The notes: generated by a model not told the origin, from the sequence alone. A stretch of 64,000 bases of DNA from an uncultured Pseudodesulfovibrio sp. (GCF_963675635.1 NZ_OY776488.1:2314001-2378000), one strand, 5' to 3'; positions 17,984-27,516 are shown, counted from the first letter of the stretch. Numbers and translations: made by a program.

Positions 17984-18835
17984 ATGACCATATTCACCAA
18001 GTCCGTCCCCTTCTACAAGATGCAGGGTTGCGGCAATGATTTCGTCATCATCGACAACCGGGAACTTGGCGTACCCGAATCAGCTATGGAAGCATGGGCA
18101 AAAGCTATCTGCGCCCGAGCTTTTGGCGTCTACGCCGACGGTCTTTTCTTTCTTGAAAATTCCGACGACGCGGCCCTGGACTACCGGTGGCATTTCTACA
18201 ACTCCGACGGTTCCCGCGCCGAGATGTGCGGCAATGCCTCCCGCTGTGCGGGCAAACTGGCCCACGCTATCGGCCTGGCCCCTGCCGATCACACCTTCGG
18301 AACGGACGCAGGTCCCATCAAGGCTTCGGTCCTTCTCGACGGACCTGATGCCGGGCGCGTGAAGGTACAGCTCACACCGCCGAAAGAAACGAAAGCCGAC
18401 ATCATTCTGGACATAGACGGCGAACCGTTGACCGTCCACTTTTCCGACACCGGCGTCCCCCATGCCGTGGTTTTTGTGGACGACGTCAAGGCACTCGACA
18501 TCATGGATCTTGGTCCCAAAGTCCGCTACCACGACTATTTTTCCCCGGCAGGGACCAATGTCAACTTCGCTCAGGTGGTCGACAGGAATACCATGCTACT
18601 GCGTACATATGAGCGTGGTGTAGAAGCCGAAACTTACGCATGCGGGACCGGCGCGGCCGCGACGCAGCTGTTGGCCAACACACTCGGCCTGACCGACAGT
18701 TTCGCCAACCTGACTACCACCGGCAATGAAGTGCTGACCATTTTTCTGGAAAACGGTAACGTCTTTCTGCAAGGAGCCGCCGAATTAACCTTCCAAGGCG
18801 AGCTCTATCTCGGGCCGCTGGGGCTGTCTCTGTAA
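17984..18835 (+). CDS. dapF: Diaminopimelate epimerase
   Basis: Converts LL- to meso-diaminopimelate for lysine and peptidoglycan synthesis. The 283 residues show the N-terminal signature KMQGCGNDFVIIDN, the first catalytic Cys in EMCGNASRCAGKLA and the second in ETYACGTGAAATQLL. The loop reads GNASR instead of the more common GNGAR. ATG 17984 was chosen because GGAG lies 9 bases upstream; in-frame GTG 17960 and ATG 17969 are alternatives. A strong terminator follows, then copy A of the dispersed repeat. Confidence 0.95.
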   Translation: MTIFTKSVPFYKMQGCGNDFVIIDNRELGVPESAMEAWAKAICARAFGVYADGLFFLENSDDAALDYRWHFYNSDGSRAEMCGNASRCAGKLAHAIGLAPADHTFGTDAGPIKASVLLDGPDAGRVKVQLTPPKETKADIILDIDGEPLTVHFSDTGVPHAVVFVDDVKALDIMDLGPKVRYHDYFSPAGTNVNFAQVVDRNTMLLRTYERGVEAETYACGTGAAATQLLANTLGLTDSFANLTTTGNEVLTIFLENGNVFLQGAAELTFQGELYLGPLGLSL

Positions 18836-18864
18836 GACCTCCACAGAACACCCTGGCAAATAAA

Positions 18865-18899
18865 ACGCCTCACCATCAAGCTGGTGAGGCGTTTTTTTT
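18865..18899 (+). terminator. Rho-independent terminator of dapF
   Basis: ACGCCTCACCA, loop TCAAGC and TGGTGAGGCGT with a run of eight T at 18892-18899. Confidence 0.94.
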
Positions 18900-18900
18900 G

Positions 18901-19463
18901 AAGAAGCCGCCTTTGGCGAGAGCCGTTGTTGGGTGTTGGAGCACCCAACGTTCTCCATGCCCTCCCAGCGGGGGCCTTTTTGTTGTTGGGGCAAAAAAAG
19001 GGCTGAAAAAAAGCCCCTTACGATCTTGGCCGCCTTGTGATCGGCGGCAAGAAGCTGATCAAGGGCTGAGTCCGGTCTTCGTCTGAGAGGGGGAGAAGAT
19101 CTCGTCTTCGAAGGGAGAGCGGTGTTGGGAGTGCTAAAGCCTCCCAAAGACCTTTATGGTTATCGAAGAGCCAAAAAATCAACATCTTCCACCTACACTG
19201 AACAACACCTTACAACGACGATCAATTGATACCGGACCTTAGAGCCTGTCCCACGCGGCGCAGCGTGGCCCGACCGCAGTCTGTTTCAACTGACACATCT
19301 GTCGGGCAGTGAAGCCGCGTACAGGCTCTTGGGTCCGGTATCAGGCTCACAGCCCAAAAGGCGCTTTTTGCCTCTTTTTTGCCGCCCAGCAAAAAACAGG
19401 TCGTCGTCAAGGCGAAACCTTTGAAACAATACCGCTTGCAACCCCACTGCGAACGCACGCAAT
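18901..19463 (+). repeat. Long dispersed structured repeat, copy A (internally deleted)
   Basis: About 560 bases that recur at 33769-34430 (inverted) and 62354-63017. Shared landmarks in order are: the GCCTTTGGCGAGAG motif; a TTGGGTG/CACCCAA hairpin (18929-18948); a GGGGC...GCCCC element with A-runs; GGCCGCCTTGTGATCGGCGG; TCTTCGAAGG; CTCCCAAAG; and a 115-base nested palindrome (19228-19342). The last bears perfect outer arms GATACCGGACC/GGTCCGGTATC and inner arms AGAGCCTGT/ACAGGCTCT. Relative to copies B and C about 110 bases are missing at a GATCA junction near 19055. It lies between the convergent genes dapF and acs. No convincing gene is inside. Confidence 0.9.
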
Positions 19464-19468
19464 CCAAA

Positions 19469-19502
19469 AAAAAGACCCCGCACACCGTGCAGGGTCTTTT
19501 CA
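19469..19502 (-). terminator. Terminator of acs (minus strand)
   Basis: AAAAGACCC...GGGTCTTTT with a nested GCAC/GTGC hairpin. On the minus strand it lies about 20 bases beyond the acs stop and ends in T. Confidence 0.8.
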
Positions 19503-19520
19503 TTATACTTTTCGTAATAT

Positions 19521-21503
19521 TTAACTGACGAGATCTTTATTCCCTTCGACCAGATCAGTAACAACACCCGGATCGGCGAGTGTGGACGTATCACCAAATT
19601 CATTCGAACCTTCAACGATCTTCCGCAGAACCCTCCGCATGATCTTACCTGAACGGGTCTTAGGCAGGCCGTCCGCAAACTGGATGAACTCGGGCGTGGC
19701 AATGGGGCCGATTTCCTTGCGCACCCAGGCTTTCAAGTCCTTGACCATATCGTCATCCGGTTCAAGACCGGCCCTGAGAGTGACATAGGCATAGATGGTC
19801 TCACCCTTGATCTCGTGGGGCATACCAACGACTGCGGCTTCGGAGACATCTTTGTGTGCGACCAGAGCGGACTCAATCTCAGCGGTCCCCATACGATGCC
19901 CGGACACGTTGATAACGTCATCCAGACGACCCATGATCCAGAAGTAGCCGTCCTCATCCACACGAGCACCGTCACCGGCCTCGTAAGCTCCGGGGAATCC
20001 GGCAAAATACGTGGATTTATAGCGTTCCGAATCACCCCAGACATTACGGAGCATACCGGGCCACGGCTTGTCGATGATGAGGTGGCCCCCTTCGTTTGGC
20101 TCGGCGGGAGTTCCGTCGCGACGTACAATCTTTGCAGAGATACCGGGCAGAGCCTTGGTGGCGGAACCGGGCTTGAGCGGCGTGGCATACGGCATGGCGG
20201 AAATCATGATGCCGCCGGTTTCAGTCTGCCACCATGTATCCACGATGGGCAGCTTCCCGCCACCGATATTCTTATGATACCAGAGCCACGCTTCCGGGTT
20301 GATAGGCTCGCCCACGGACCCGAGCAGGCGCAGGGAGGAGATATCATATTTCTTAGTCCACTCTTCACCTTCACGCATGAGCGCACGGATAACGGTGGGC
20401 GCGGTGTAAAAGATATTGACCTTGAACTTGTCCACGATCTGCCAGAAACGATCCGGTTTGGGATAGCTCGGCACTCCTTCGAACATGACGGACGTGGCAC
20501 CCAGGGCCAACGGACCATACACGATGTAAGAATGCCCGGTGATCCAGCCGATGTCAGCCGTACACCAATAAACATCGTCGTCTTTCACATCGAACACATA
20601 CTGGGTGGTATGGGCTGCGTAGGTCAGATACCCGCCGGTGGTGTGCAGCACGCCCTTGGGCTTGCCTGTGGAACCGGAGGTATAGAGAATGAACAACGGG
20701 TCTTCAGCTTCCATCTTCTCGAAATCGCATTCGGAAGAAATATCCTCGGCATTGATCTCGTCATGCCACCAGGAGTCACGACCTTCGACCATGTTGACTT
20801 CATTACCACCGCGCTGAACCACAACGCACTGCTCGATCGTCGGACAGTCCTTGAGGGCTTCGTCGGCATTGGGCTTGAGCGGAATCGTTTTGCCTGCACG
20901 CAGAACCGCATCAGACGTGACTAACACTCTGGCCTGGCAATCGTCGATACGAGACTGAAGCGCGATGGAAGAAAACCCTGCGAAAACGATGGAGTGCAGC
21001 GCACCAAGGCGGGTACATGCGAGCATGGCGATGGCCAGTTCAGGAATCATGGGCATGTACAGAGCAACACGGTCACCGCGTTTAACGCCCTTCTTTTTCA
21101 GGACATTGGCAAATCGGCAGACCTCGGTGTGCAGCATCTGATAAGTGTAAACCCGGGTATCCTCCTCGGGTTCGCCCTGCCAGATGAGCGCGGCCTTGTT
21201 ACGACGACCATCGGTCAGGTGGCGATCCAGACAGTTGTAGGAAACGTTGGTCGTGCCGCCGGAGAACCATTTGAATTCGGGTTTGTCGTAATCCGCTTCC
21301 AGTACGGAATCAAAATCGGAAAACCAGGTCAGGAGATCCTTGGCCCGATCGCCCCAGTATCCTTCAGGATCGTTGAGCGCCTTTTCATTGGCCGCGTCGT
21401 AGGCTTCCATGTTCTGAATCCACGCCTGGGCCTGCATGGAGGAGTCGGGTTCGAATATCTGCCCATCTTTTTGCAGACTCTCGATTTTCTTTTCTTCGCT
21501 CAT
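19521..21503 (-). CDS. acs: Acetyl-CoA synthetase (AMP-forming), copy 1
   Basis: Activates acetate to acetyl-CoA through acetyl-AMP. The 660 residues carry the phosphate-binding motif [30 protein letters not shown], the hinge region [20 protein letters not shown] and the C-terminal acetylatable lysine motif [14 protein letters not shown]. The ATG at 21503 has AGGAGA 8 bases upstream; the frame is open 35 codons further without family features. A second AMP-forming synthetase lies at 59320-61236, so the genome has at least two. Bases 21504-21818 upstream hold its leader; I see no other gene there. Confidence 0.96.
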   Translation of the reverse strand: MSEEKKIESLQKDGQIFEPDSSMQAQAWIQNMEAYDAANEKALNDPEGYWGDRAKDLLTWFSDFDSVLEADYDKPEFKWFSGGTTNVSYNCLDRHLTDGRRNKAALIWQGEPEEDTRVYTYQMLHTEVCRFANVLKKKGVKRGDRVALYMPMIPELAIAMLACTRLGALHSIVFAGFSSIALQSRIDDCQARVLVTSDAVLRAGKTIPLKPNADEALKDCPTIEQCVVVQRGGNEVNMVEGRDSWWHDEINAEDISSECDFEKMEAEDPLFILYTSGSTGKPKGVLHTTGGYLTYAAHTTQYVFDVKDDDVYWCTADIGWITGHSYIVYGPLALGATSVMFEGVPSYPKPDRFWQIVDKFKVNIFYTAPTVIRALMREGEEWTKKYDISSLRLLGSVGEPINPEAWLWYHKNIGGGKLPIVDTWWQTETGGIMISAMPYATPLKPGSATKALPGISAKIVRRDGTPAEPNEGGHLIIDKPWPGMLRNVWGDSERYKSTYFAGFPGAYEAGDGARVDEDGYFWIMGRLDDVINVSGHRMGTAEIESALVAHKDVSEAAVVGMPHEIKGETIYAYVTLRAGLEPDDDMVKDLKAWVRKEIGPIATPEFIQFADGLPKTRSGKIMRRVLRKIVEGSNEFGDTSTLADPGVVTDLVEGNKDLVS

Positions 21504-21818
21504 TCTGGTGTTCTCCTGATCTATGGTTGTGTCTTCAAGGTCTTCGTCGGAATGGACCGCAACCTTCTGAAATGTCGTTCCCATTGCGGGGTGAACCACG
21601 CTGGACACGTTATCATTTATTCAAAGAAACGCGCAACCGCGTTCTTTTTTAGGTGAACGGTTCAAATACGCCCGGTGAACGGTGAAACACTTGAAAGACT
21701 GCCCACAACTTACGGTAAGCGGTCGAAAGAAGGCCCCCGAAGGGTTAACGAGTCAAGGTACCAAGAGGCCACAAACAACCCGACGAGTGGGCCGGAGATT
21801 CTTCACGTCTGCGATAGA

Positions 21819-23183
21819 TCACTCTCCGCACACCGCCCGGACAAAGAACCGACAGGTGCGGTCCTGCCACCAGACGAACCCCATCTCGGCGTCAGCGTAC
21901 CATGCAGCGGTAAACGCCTTGGTGTCAGCGGACCACAGTCTGGCCTTTTGGGCATCAAATACGGATTCCAAACAGAATTCTCCCGGCTCGGTCCGTCCCG
22001 TAAACAGCGTGGTCAGCTCGTCTACCGTCGGCAGGCGCCAATCGTTGTGACCGGCAAAACCGTTGCGGTTCAGCCGTTCCACATGCGCATGGGCGCGCTC
22101 CCAGGTCAGGGGATACCGCGAACCGTCCTTTTCCCAAACCCGACCAGAGACACTATCCAAAACTGTCCCATCTCCCGAATCCTTGAATTCTCCAGGACCG
22201 TATTCGTTGGGCCGCCACAATTCATCAAGATCAAAAAAGGCTCTGGCTCCCTTGATCCCCACTTTCACGGATTCATGACGCGGCAACCATTCTGGCTCAT
22301 GGCGTTCTGGTTCAAACAGCAGATCAGAGACCGTGCAGGTAGCGTCTTTTTGCGACTGCCATGCCGCCTCCAGACTATTCAAAGCGTCTATCATACCCAT
22401 GGCATCCTGAAACCGCTTGTCCGGTTCAAGAGCCAATGCCTCATCAAAAAACTCATCCCAGGCACAATCCAGGTCGGCATGAATGTCGCACAGCCTTTTC
22501 CCGCTGCCACGCTCTTCTGGCAGGGAACCTGTGAGCATTCGATATAACGTCACGCCCACGGAATAAATATCGGAACGGGCGTCCGCGCTTTCGGGGTCGG
22601 ATTCCTGTTCGGGAGCGGTATAATATGGGGAACCGACCACCATGCCTTTGTGCCCCGCAGGCTTCTCGCCCCGCAGTTTGCTCAGGCCGAAATCTATGAG
22701 TTTGACCTGACCAGGCCCGCCCTGATCCTCCGCCAGCATGACGTTGAACGGTTTGACGTCCCGATGGATGATGCCCTCGTAATGCAATCTGTCCAGACCA
22801 TGCAGCATGCCGCGCGCGATATGAAGTGAGGCCTCAATCCCGAGACGGCGAGATTCCAGCTCAACCTCGTACGTCTCGCCCATGAGCACCCCGAGATTGC
22901 CGCAAAAATATTCCATGGTGAAATGGGGCGGCGTCACGGCATCCCCCATGCCCACATCCAGAATGGAGGCCACGTTCACATGATTGATACTCGCCATCGT
23001 GGCTGCTTCCTTGAAAAACATTTTCCGGAGCGCATCTTCGCCCACAATGTCCTCAAGTATTTCAGCAGGCTTCAAAACCTTCAGCGCAACAATCCGTCCA
23101 GTCACCGGCATAGCTGCCTTATATACCGCACCCATGCCACCCCGGCCCAGAAGACCTTGTATTTCATACCGTCCCATTCGCAT
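21819..23183 (-). CDS. Ser/Thr protein kinase with C-terminal DUF1566 domain
   Basis: About 454 residues. Residues 1-285 form a complete Hanks-type kinase: glycine loop LLGRGGMGAVYK, VALKVLKP lysine, catalytic IIHRDVKPFNVML, metal-binding LIDFGLSK and YYTAPEQ. After a linker, residues from about 340 form a DUF1566 (Lcl C-terminal) domain (VSGRVWEKDG, NDWRLPTVDELTTLF, RFFVRAVCG), normally found in extracellular or lipoprotein contexts. No transmembrane segment separates the two, so both would be cytoplasmic. The frame is open to 23345; ATG 23183 or 23177 is chosen because the kinase fold begins there. Divergent from the potassium channel gene. Confidence 0.87.
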   Translation of the reverse strand: MRMGRYEIQGLLGRGGMGAVYKAAMPVTGRIVALKVLKPAEILEDIVGEDALRKMFFKEAATMASINHVNVASILDVGMGDAVTPPHFTMEYFCGNLGVLMGETYEVELESRRLGIEASLHIARGMLHGLDRLHYEGIIHRDVKPFNVMLAEDQGGPGQVKLIDFGLSKLRGEKPAGHKGMVVGSPYYTAPEQESDPESADARSDIYSVGVTLYRMLTGSLPEERGSGKRLCDIHADLDCAWDEFFDEALALEPDKRFQDAMGMIDALNSLEAAWQSQKDATCTVSDLLFEPERHEPEWLPRHESVKVGIKGARAFFDLDELWRPNEYGPGEFKDSGDGTVLDSVSGRVWEKDGSRYPLTWERAHAHVERLNRNGFAGHNDWRLPTVDELTTLFTGRTEPGEFCLESVFDAQKARLWSADTKAFTAAWYADAEMGFVWWQDRTCRFFVRAVCGE

Positions 23184-23281
23184 TGGTGGACAGTATCCCA
23201 ACCCACACCAGTCCGTCCACACCCGGCAAGATTTGACTCCAGGTGCAACTTTCGTCATAGAAAAATAGAATGTAAAAAAAG

Positions 23282-24472
23282 GTGGATGACTTGCAGACAC
23301 TCTTGACCATGTTCGGATCGTTCTCCGGGTGGTATCGCACACCATTCGGAAAGCTCACCCTGCTCATCCTTGTCATGCTGACCGGCAGCACCGTAGGATT
23401 CTGGTTTTTTGAGCGTTATCCCAACGGAGAAATTCACGACTTCTTCGGAGCGCTCTGGTGGGCTGTGGTCACTCTGACCACCGTAGGATACGGAGACATG
23501 GTGCCCGGCACCGTGGGCGGTAAAATCATGGGTGTCTTCGTGATGGTCTGCGGTATCGGGCTGGTTTCCGCCCTGACCGGCAATCTGGCCTCCATGCTCG
23601 TGGAGCAAAAGGCCAAAAAACGAAAGGGGCTGCTCAAGGTGAACCTGACAAACCACGTCATCATCATTGGCTGGAACGACTTCGGAATGGAACTGATCAC
23701 GGCATTACGTGACAATGGCGTTCTTGGCTCAAAAGATGGCGGCGGCTCGGATCTCGTACTGGTCAATGCGCTGACACAGGACGAACGGGAAACCCTGGCC
23801 TTGCAGCTGGGCATGGGTGACAGGCTCCATTTCGTATGGGGGGCCATCACTCAGGAAAGCGTACTCCACAAATCCCAGCCTGATCAGGCCCGGATCATCT
23901 ACATGCTTTCCGAGCACCGGAAACAAAACCCCAAGGAAGCAGACCAACAAACACTCTATTGTGCCTTAGCCATTAGGGAAATGGCTCCCCAGGTTCCGCT
24001 ATACGGCGAGGTTGCACTGCCGGAAAACCGCAAGCACCTTTTGCGGGCAGGCGTCAACGAAATCCTGATCCATGGACAACTCACCAGCATGGTCCTCGGC
24101 CTCATGGGAAACAATCCCTCCATGTGGACTTTCATCCAGGAACTTCTCGGCATGCACGGCAACCCCCTCCTCGGTGTCGAAAATCTGAGCACGGAAGACA
24201 AGTCCCTGACCTGGGGCCAACTCATGACCCTCTTCAGGAGCAAAGGCTTACTCCCTCTGGCAATATGTCAGATATCCAAAAACATCTCGCTCAACGACAT
24301 ACTCGACGACACCCTGGCTCTGGACAAATTCATTTTGGAACTCTTTGAATCATCGGGGCAGGAAACCGGAATCGGCAATTCAGGCCCCCGAGTCGTGGCC
24401 AATCCACCGGATTCAATATTTCTCACCGATTATGATGCCGTTCTGTTCCTCAAGCCGGGAGACTGCAAATGA
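23282..24472 (+). CDS. Two-TM potassium channel with RCK/TrkA-N domain
   Basis: 396 residues: transmembrane helix about 22-45, pore loop with the K+ selectivity filter [13 protein letters not shown] (about 60-75), second helix about 80-105, then a cytoplasmic RCK domain starting [15 protein letters not shown]. The nucleotide-binding glycine pattern is degenerate (GWNDFG). The GTG at 23282 follows an A-run without a clear ribosome binding site; ATG 23309 is an alternative. The stop overlaps the start of the cyclic-nucleotide-binding gene by 4 bases (ATGA), indicating translational coupling and a probable channel-regulator pair. Confidence 0.9.
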   Translation: MDDLQTLLTMFGSFSGWYRTPFGKLTLLILVMLTGSTVGFWFFERYPNGEIHDFFGALWWAVVTLTTVGYGDMVPGTVGGKIMGVFVMVCGIGLVSALTGNLASMLVEQKAKKRKGLLKVNLTNHVIIIGWNDFGMELITALRDNGVLGSKDGGGSDLVLVNALTQDERETLALQLGMGDRLHFVWGAITQESVLHKSQPDQARIIYMLSEHRKQNPKEADQQTLYCALAIREMAPQVPLYGEVALPENRKHLLRAGVNEILIHGQLTSMVLGLMGNNPSMWTFIQELLGMHGNPLLGVENLSTEDKSLTWGQLMTLFRSKGLLPLAICQISKNISLNDILDDTLALDKFILELFESSGQETGIGNSGPRVVANPPDSIFLTDYDAVLFLKPGDCK

Positions 24473-24999
24473 ACATCGAACACGTTGACTGGCCTGCCAT
24501 CACCCTGTTCAAGACGTTCCCGTCTGCAGCCCTGGAGAAAATAAAGCCTCTCTTCGATGTTCGGTCATACGAAGCCGGTGAAAATCTGATTACTGAAGGA
24601 GACGTGGGTGACGAAATGTTCATCCTCATCCGGGGACGTGTGCGCATTACCAAATCGATGTTCCTCAAGGGGATGAATATGCCTATTCTTGAAGTGGACA
24701 ACCCCCGCAAGGTACTCGCCACAATGGATGAGACGGAATACCCCCTCTTCGGTGAAATAGCGCTCATCGACACAGACACCCGGTCCGCGACCATCCAGAC
24801 TCTGGATCAGTCCCATTTCCTTGTCACTGACCGCCAGAAATTCTTCGATTTTCTCGACAGGGAACCGGCTATTGGCAACAAGCTCTTCATGACCCTGGCC
24901 AAGCGCATGACTGCCACCATCCGCAAAAACAATACGGAACTCGTCAAGCTCTCCACGGCACTGGCGCTGGCACTCAGCCGATTCAAGACCTCCCCCTGA
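24469..24999 (+). CDS. Cyclic-nucleotide-binding-domain protein
   Basis: 176 residues made of a single cNMP-binding (cNBD) domain. The beta-roll glycines are in [20 protein letters not shown] and IRGRVRI, and the phosphate-binding cassette region is [20 protein letters not shown]. No DNA-binding helix-turn-helix follows, so it is not a Crp/Fnr activator. It overlaps the channel gene by 4 bases, so it is probably a separately encoded regulatory subunit or an allied sensor. The cassette keeps FGE and R but is not a canonical cAMP site; the ligand is unknown. Confidence 0.85.
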   Translation: MNIEHVDWPAITLFKTFPSAALEKIKPLFDVRSYEAGENLITEGDVGDEMFILIRGRVRITKSMFLKGMNMPILEVDNPRKVLATMDETEYPLFGEIALIDTDTRSATIQTLDQSHFLVTDRQKFFDFLDREPAIGNKLFMTLAKRMTATIRKNNTELVKLSTALALALSRFKTSP

Positions 25000-25134
25000 C
25001 CAAAAGAGAACGGCCCGGCCCGCACACACCCTCTGTTGGCCGTGGACCCTTCACTCTTGCACTTGGATATGGTTTAGATTATCTCTAGAACTGATCCACT
25101 ATTCACAAGATTGAAGGAAGGGGGGAGTTATCCC

Positions 25135-25782
25135 ATGAAAAAAAGCATATTGATCCTGAGTATTTTGACTGTTTCCACTCTGCTGCTCAGCGGCTGTTTC
25201 CGCAAGCACATTGAATCCGCACCTCCGGCCAAACAACCGGCGCGACAGGCAACGACAGCACCTACCACGGCACCGACACCGGCCCCAGTCAAGGTCGATG
25301 AGCAATCTGGAATCATTGAAGAAACATACATTGTTGATGCTCCGGCAGAAGCCGCAGTTCAGCCCGCTGACATAGACGAAGGCAATCTGGCTGAAGAACC
25401 GCTGCCCCAGACCAAGTCCGCGCAAGATAAGCCCGGGACCGTTGAAAGTCAGACCGCTGAAAAACAGGTCGTGGCCGAAGAGATTACCATCACAGAGGAA
25501 GTGGTTGTCACAGAAGAACTGACATCCTCGACTCAGGCCGAAGCTGGAATGTACTACATACAGATCGGTGCATTTTCCGACCTTGAAAACGCAAACAAAG
25601 CCCTCGCACGCGTCCTTTCAGACGGGTACAAGGACTCTGTATTGTCCAAAACGGATACGGGGTTGTACCGCGTTCAGGCTGGCTCATTCCCGGATGAAGC
25701 TTCGGCCGGAAACGCGCTTGCCACGCTCAAGGCGGACTACCCCGAAGGGTTCGTATTCAAAAAGTCAACCGACAATCAATAG
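25135..25782 (+). CDS. SPOR-domain lipoprotein
   Basis: 215 residues beginning MKKSILILSILTVSTLLLSG with a lipobox LLSGC (Cys about 21), so it is lipid-anchored. A Pro/Thr/Ala/Glu-rich low-complexity linker (about 30-135) leads to a C-terminal SPOR domain (MYYIQIGAFSDLENANKALA to about 215). It probably binds septal glycans from the membrane. A GGAAGGGGGGAG ribosome binding region supports ATG 25135; the frame is open to 25111. It is preceded by about 135 bases that may contain its promoter and is followed by a terminator shared with the convergent HU/IHF gene. Confidence 0.85.
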   Translation: MKKSILILSILTVSTLLLSGCFRKHIESAPPAKQPARQATTAPTTAPTPAPVKVDEQSGIIEETYIVDAPAEAAVQPADIDEGNLAEEPLPQTKSAQDKPGTVESQTAEKQVVAEEITITEEVVVTEELTSSTQAEAGMYYIQIGAFSDLENANKALARVLSDGYKDSVLSKTDTGLYRVQAGSFPDEASAGNALATLKADYPEGFVFKKSTDNQ

Positions 25783-25789
25783 ATACAGC

Positions 25790-25828
25790 GGTTCATGAGG
25801 CCCGATGGTATTCGGGCCTTGCGAACCG
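25790..25828. terminator. Bidirectional terminator between the SPOR lipoprotein and HU/IHF genes
   Basis: Outer arms CGGTTC/GAACCG enclose an AGGCCCGA/TCGGGCCT stem. It lies between two convergent stops 50 bases apart; T-tracts are short. Confidence 0.7.
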
Positions 25829-25831
25829 GTT

Positions 25832-26116
25832 CTAGCGATTCAGTTCTGCGCGGAACTTGCGGGACAACCTGAAGACAACCACTTTGCGCGGCGGCAGTGT
25901 AATCGTCTGGGTGGTCTGGGGATTGCGCCCCTTGCGTGCCCGCTTGTCGTACGCTTCAAACTTGCCGAAGCCGCTGATCAGAAGAGCGTGGTCCTTCTTG
26001 ACGGCTGTCTTCATGATCTCAAGAATGGATTCAACCAGGTCCTTGATTTCAGCGCGATTCTTGTCAGTGCGTTCATAGATGTAATCTACGATACCAGCTT
26101 TGGTGAGGGTGCCCAT
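25832..26116 (-). CDS. HU/IHF-family DNA-binding protein
   Basis: 94 residues with the complete HU/IHF fold: helical N-terminus (MGTLTKAGIVDYIYERT), the ISGFGKFEAYDKRARKGRNP turn and the beta-arm region carrying the intercalating proline (ARKGRNPQT), then a C-terminal helix. It bends DNA in the nucleoid. The residues do not clearly separate IHF-alpha from HU, so no symbol is given. It ends next to the shared terminator and is followed upstream by the HIT gene on the same strand. Confidence 0.92.
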   Translation of the reverse strand: MGTLTKAGIVDYIYERTDKNRAEIKDLVESILEIMKTAVKKDHALLISGFGKFEAYDKRARKGRNPQTTQTITLPPRKVVVFRLSRKFRAELNR

Positions 26117-26145
26117 TGATCGCCTCCAGAAAAGGTTTTCAGAAA

Positions 26146-26571
26146 TTACTTCACGATTTTCACGATTTCAGCCGCAAGCCGCTTCATCTCGTCAGGATCT
26201 TTATACGGGGTCTGCTCCCAAAGACGCAGTCCGTCGTCCGAGAATCTCGGAATGAGATGATAATGTGCATGATGCACCAACTGTCCGGCAGCTTCGTAAT
26301 TATTCTGCATAAGGTTCAGGCCGTCGGCTCCTGTTGCCTCCATGACTGCTTTGCCCACTGCGGACAAAGCCTGGAGCAAATCGCTTCCCAATTCGACGGG
26401 AATGTCCATGAGCGTGGGGTAATGCCCCTTGGGTAGCACCAGAGCGTGCCCCGCGTTCACAGGTGCGATGTCCAGAAAGGCCAAACAGGTGTCCGACTCA
26501 AACACCTTGGCGCAGGGTATTTCTCCTGCCACGATCTTACAAAAAATACAGTCAGAATCCACGTGAGCCAT
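26146..26571 (-). CDS. HIT-family nucleotide-binding hydrolase
   Basis: 141 residues starting MAHVDSDCIFCKIVAGEIP. CxxC at the N-terminus and the catalytic histidine triad QLVHHAHYHLIPRF are both present, as in HinT-type purine nucleoside phosphoramidases. GGAGAGAAGGA precedes the ATG; the longer frame from 26637 has no family features. Upstream is a recognisable promoter (26664-26692). The HU/IHF gene starts 29 bases downstream, so the two may be co-transcribed. Confidence 0.92.
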   Translation of the reverse strand: MAHVDSDCIFCKIVAGEIPCAKVFESDTCLAFLDIAPVNAGHALVLPKGHYPTLMDIPVELGSDLLQALSAVGKAVMEATGADGLNLMQNNYEAAGQLVHHAHYHLIPRFSDDGLRLWEQTPYKDPDEMKRLAAEIVKIVK

Positions 26572-26663
26572 TCCTTCTCTCCAGTCTTCGTATCCGAACT
26601 TCAAGCCTTTCAATGACATGAGCCCGTTCCGTTTCACCGGAGAATTTTTGACAGTTACCCGCT

Positions 26664-26692
26664 TTTATACCCGGGATATCCAGTTAAATCAA
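26664..26692 (-). promoter_or_regulatory. Sigma-70-type promoter of the HIT gene
   Basis: On the minus strand TTGATT (26687-26692), a 17-base spacer and TATAAA (26664-26669) lie about 90 bases before the HIT start. The rest of 26693-26880 is AT-rich with one hairpin-forming stretch (AGCCTTGC/GCAAGGGCT near 26717-26736) that could end the upstream acyltransferase transcript. Confidence 0.65.
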
Positions 26693-26880
26693 GTTTGTTC
26701 GCGTTTTTTGTAGAAAGCCTTGCACAGCAAGGGCTAGCGGTCAGTCTAGAATTCTTCTGGAAAAACGGACGGTTGTTTCGCACAACCTGTTGAAATACAT
26801 GTTTGATTTTTTTAGACGTATAATTACAACAAGTTACACAGTCTTAAACCAATTTGTTCAACCATTGTAGACGACTAATG

Positions 26881-27516
26881 CTAAAAATGGAGTTTATCAG
26901 TCTTTTTTTCCCGTGCGGGAACACCGAAGACGACGGCATTGGGAACAACGTCATCAATAACCACGGCCCCTGCTCCAACCACACTATTCGAACCGACAGT
27001 CAAACATTGGAGAATGCACGCGCCGATGCCTACACATGCACCACTCTCCACGATAACGCGACCAGCCAGTTTCGCACCGGGCGCCACATGAACGTGCGAT
27101 CCGATAGAGCACTCATGCTCAACCACGCAGCCGGAGTTGAGAATGGTGTTTTCGCCGACAACAGCGCCGGTATTCAGGATAACGCCGGGACAGACAACGC
27201 ATCCGTTCCCGATCTCCACATCAGCAGCAATTATCGCGCTTGGATGCACCGCGCTCACCAGCGATTCACCGAAAGCAACCAATTGATCGAAAAGCCGCTG
27301 CCGGGTCTGATTGTCGCCGACAGCCACTATCACCCCGTCGTGCTCCACGGAGGAAACACATTCGTCTCCGCCCAGCACAGGCAGCCCAAGAGGACCGACA
27401 GTTCCGACCTTTTTGTCGTCGGTCACATACCCAAGCGGCTGCATATCTTCCATTGACGTCAAAATTGACGCCACCATACGGGCGTGACCGCCACCACCAA
27501 TAATCAATATCTTCAT
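26881..27516 (-). CDS. NeuD/PglD-type sugar O- or N-acyltransferase
   Basis: 211 residues. The N-terminal 75 residues form a Rossmann-like domain (MKILIIGGGGHARMVASILT), followed by a left-handed beta-helix of hexapeptide repeats (VEIGNGCVVCPGVILNTGAV, IGSHVHVAPGAKLAG) with the catalytic His in NSGCVVEHEC. This is the architecture of the sialic-acid/bacillosamine acetyltransferases that modify nucleotide sugars for surface glycans. It stands alone here with no glycan gene cluster nearby. The exact acceptor is unknown. Confidence 0.87.
   Translation of the reverse strand: MKILIIGGGGHARMVASILTSMEDMQPLGYVTDDKKVGTVGPLGLPVLGGDECVSSVEHDGVIVAVGDNQTRQRLFDQLVAFGESLVSAVHPSAIIAADVEIGNGCVVCPGVILNTGAVVGENTILNSGCVVEHECSIGSHVHVAPGAKLAGRVIVESGACVGIGACILQCLTVGSNSVVGAGAVVIDDVVPNAVVFGVPAREKKTDKLHF

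Noticed and set aside
19222-19503. Short open frames inside the dispersed repeats (19222-19503, 33706-34020, 34179-34520, 62321-62602, 62773-63009) that translate into similar peptides
   Set aside because: The peptides resemble each other because the DNA is repeated. They lack ribosome binding sites, have different starts and ends in each copy, run across terminators and hairpins, and show no family features. A synonymous/nonsynonymous test across many copies would settle it.
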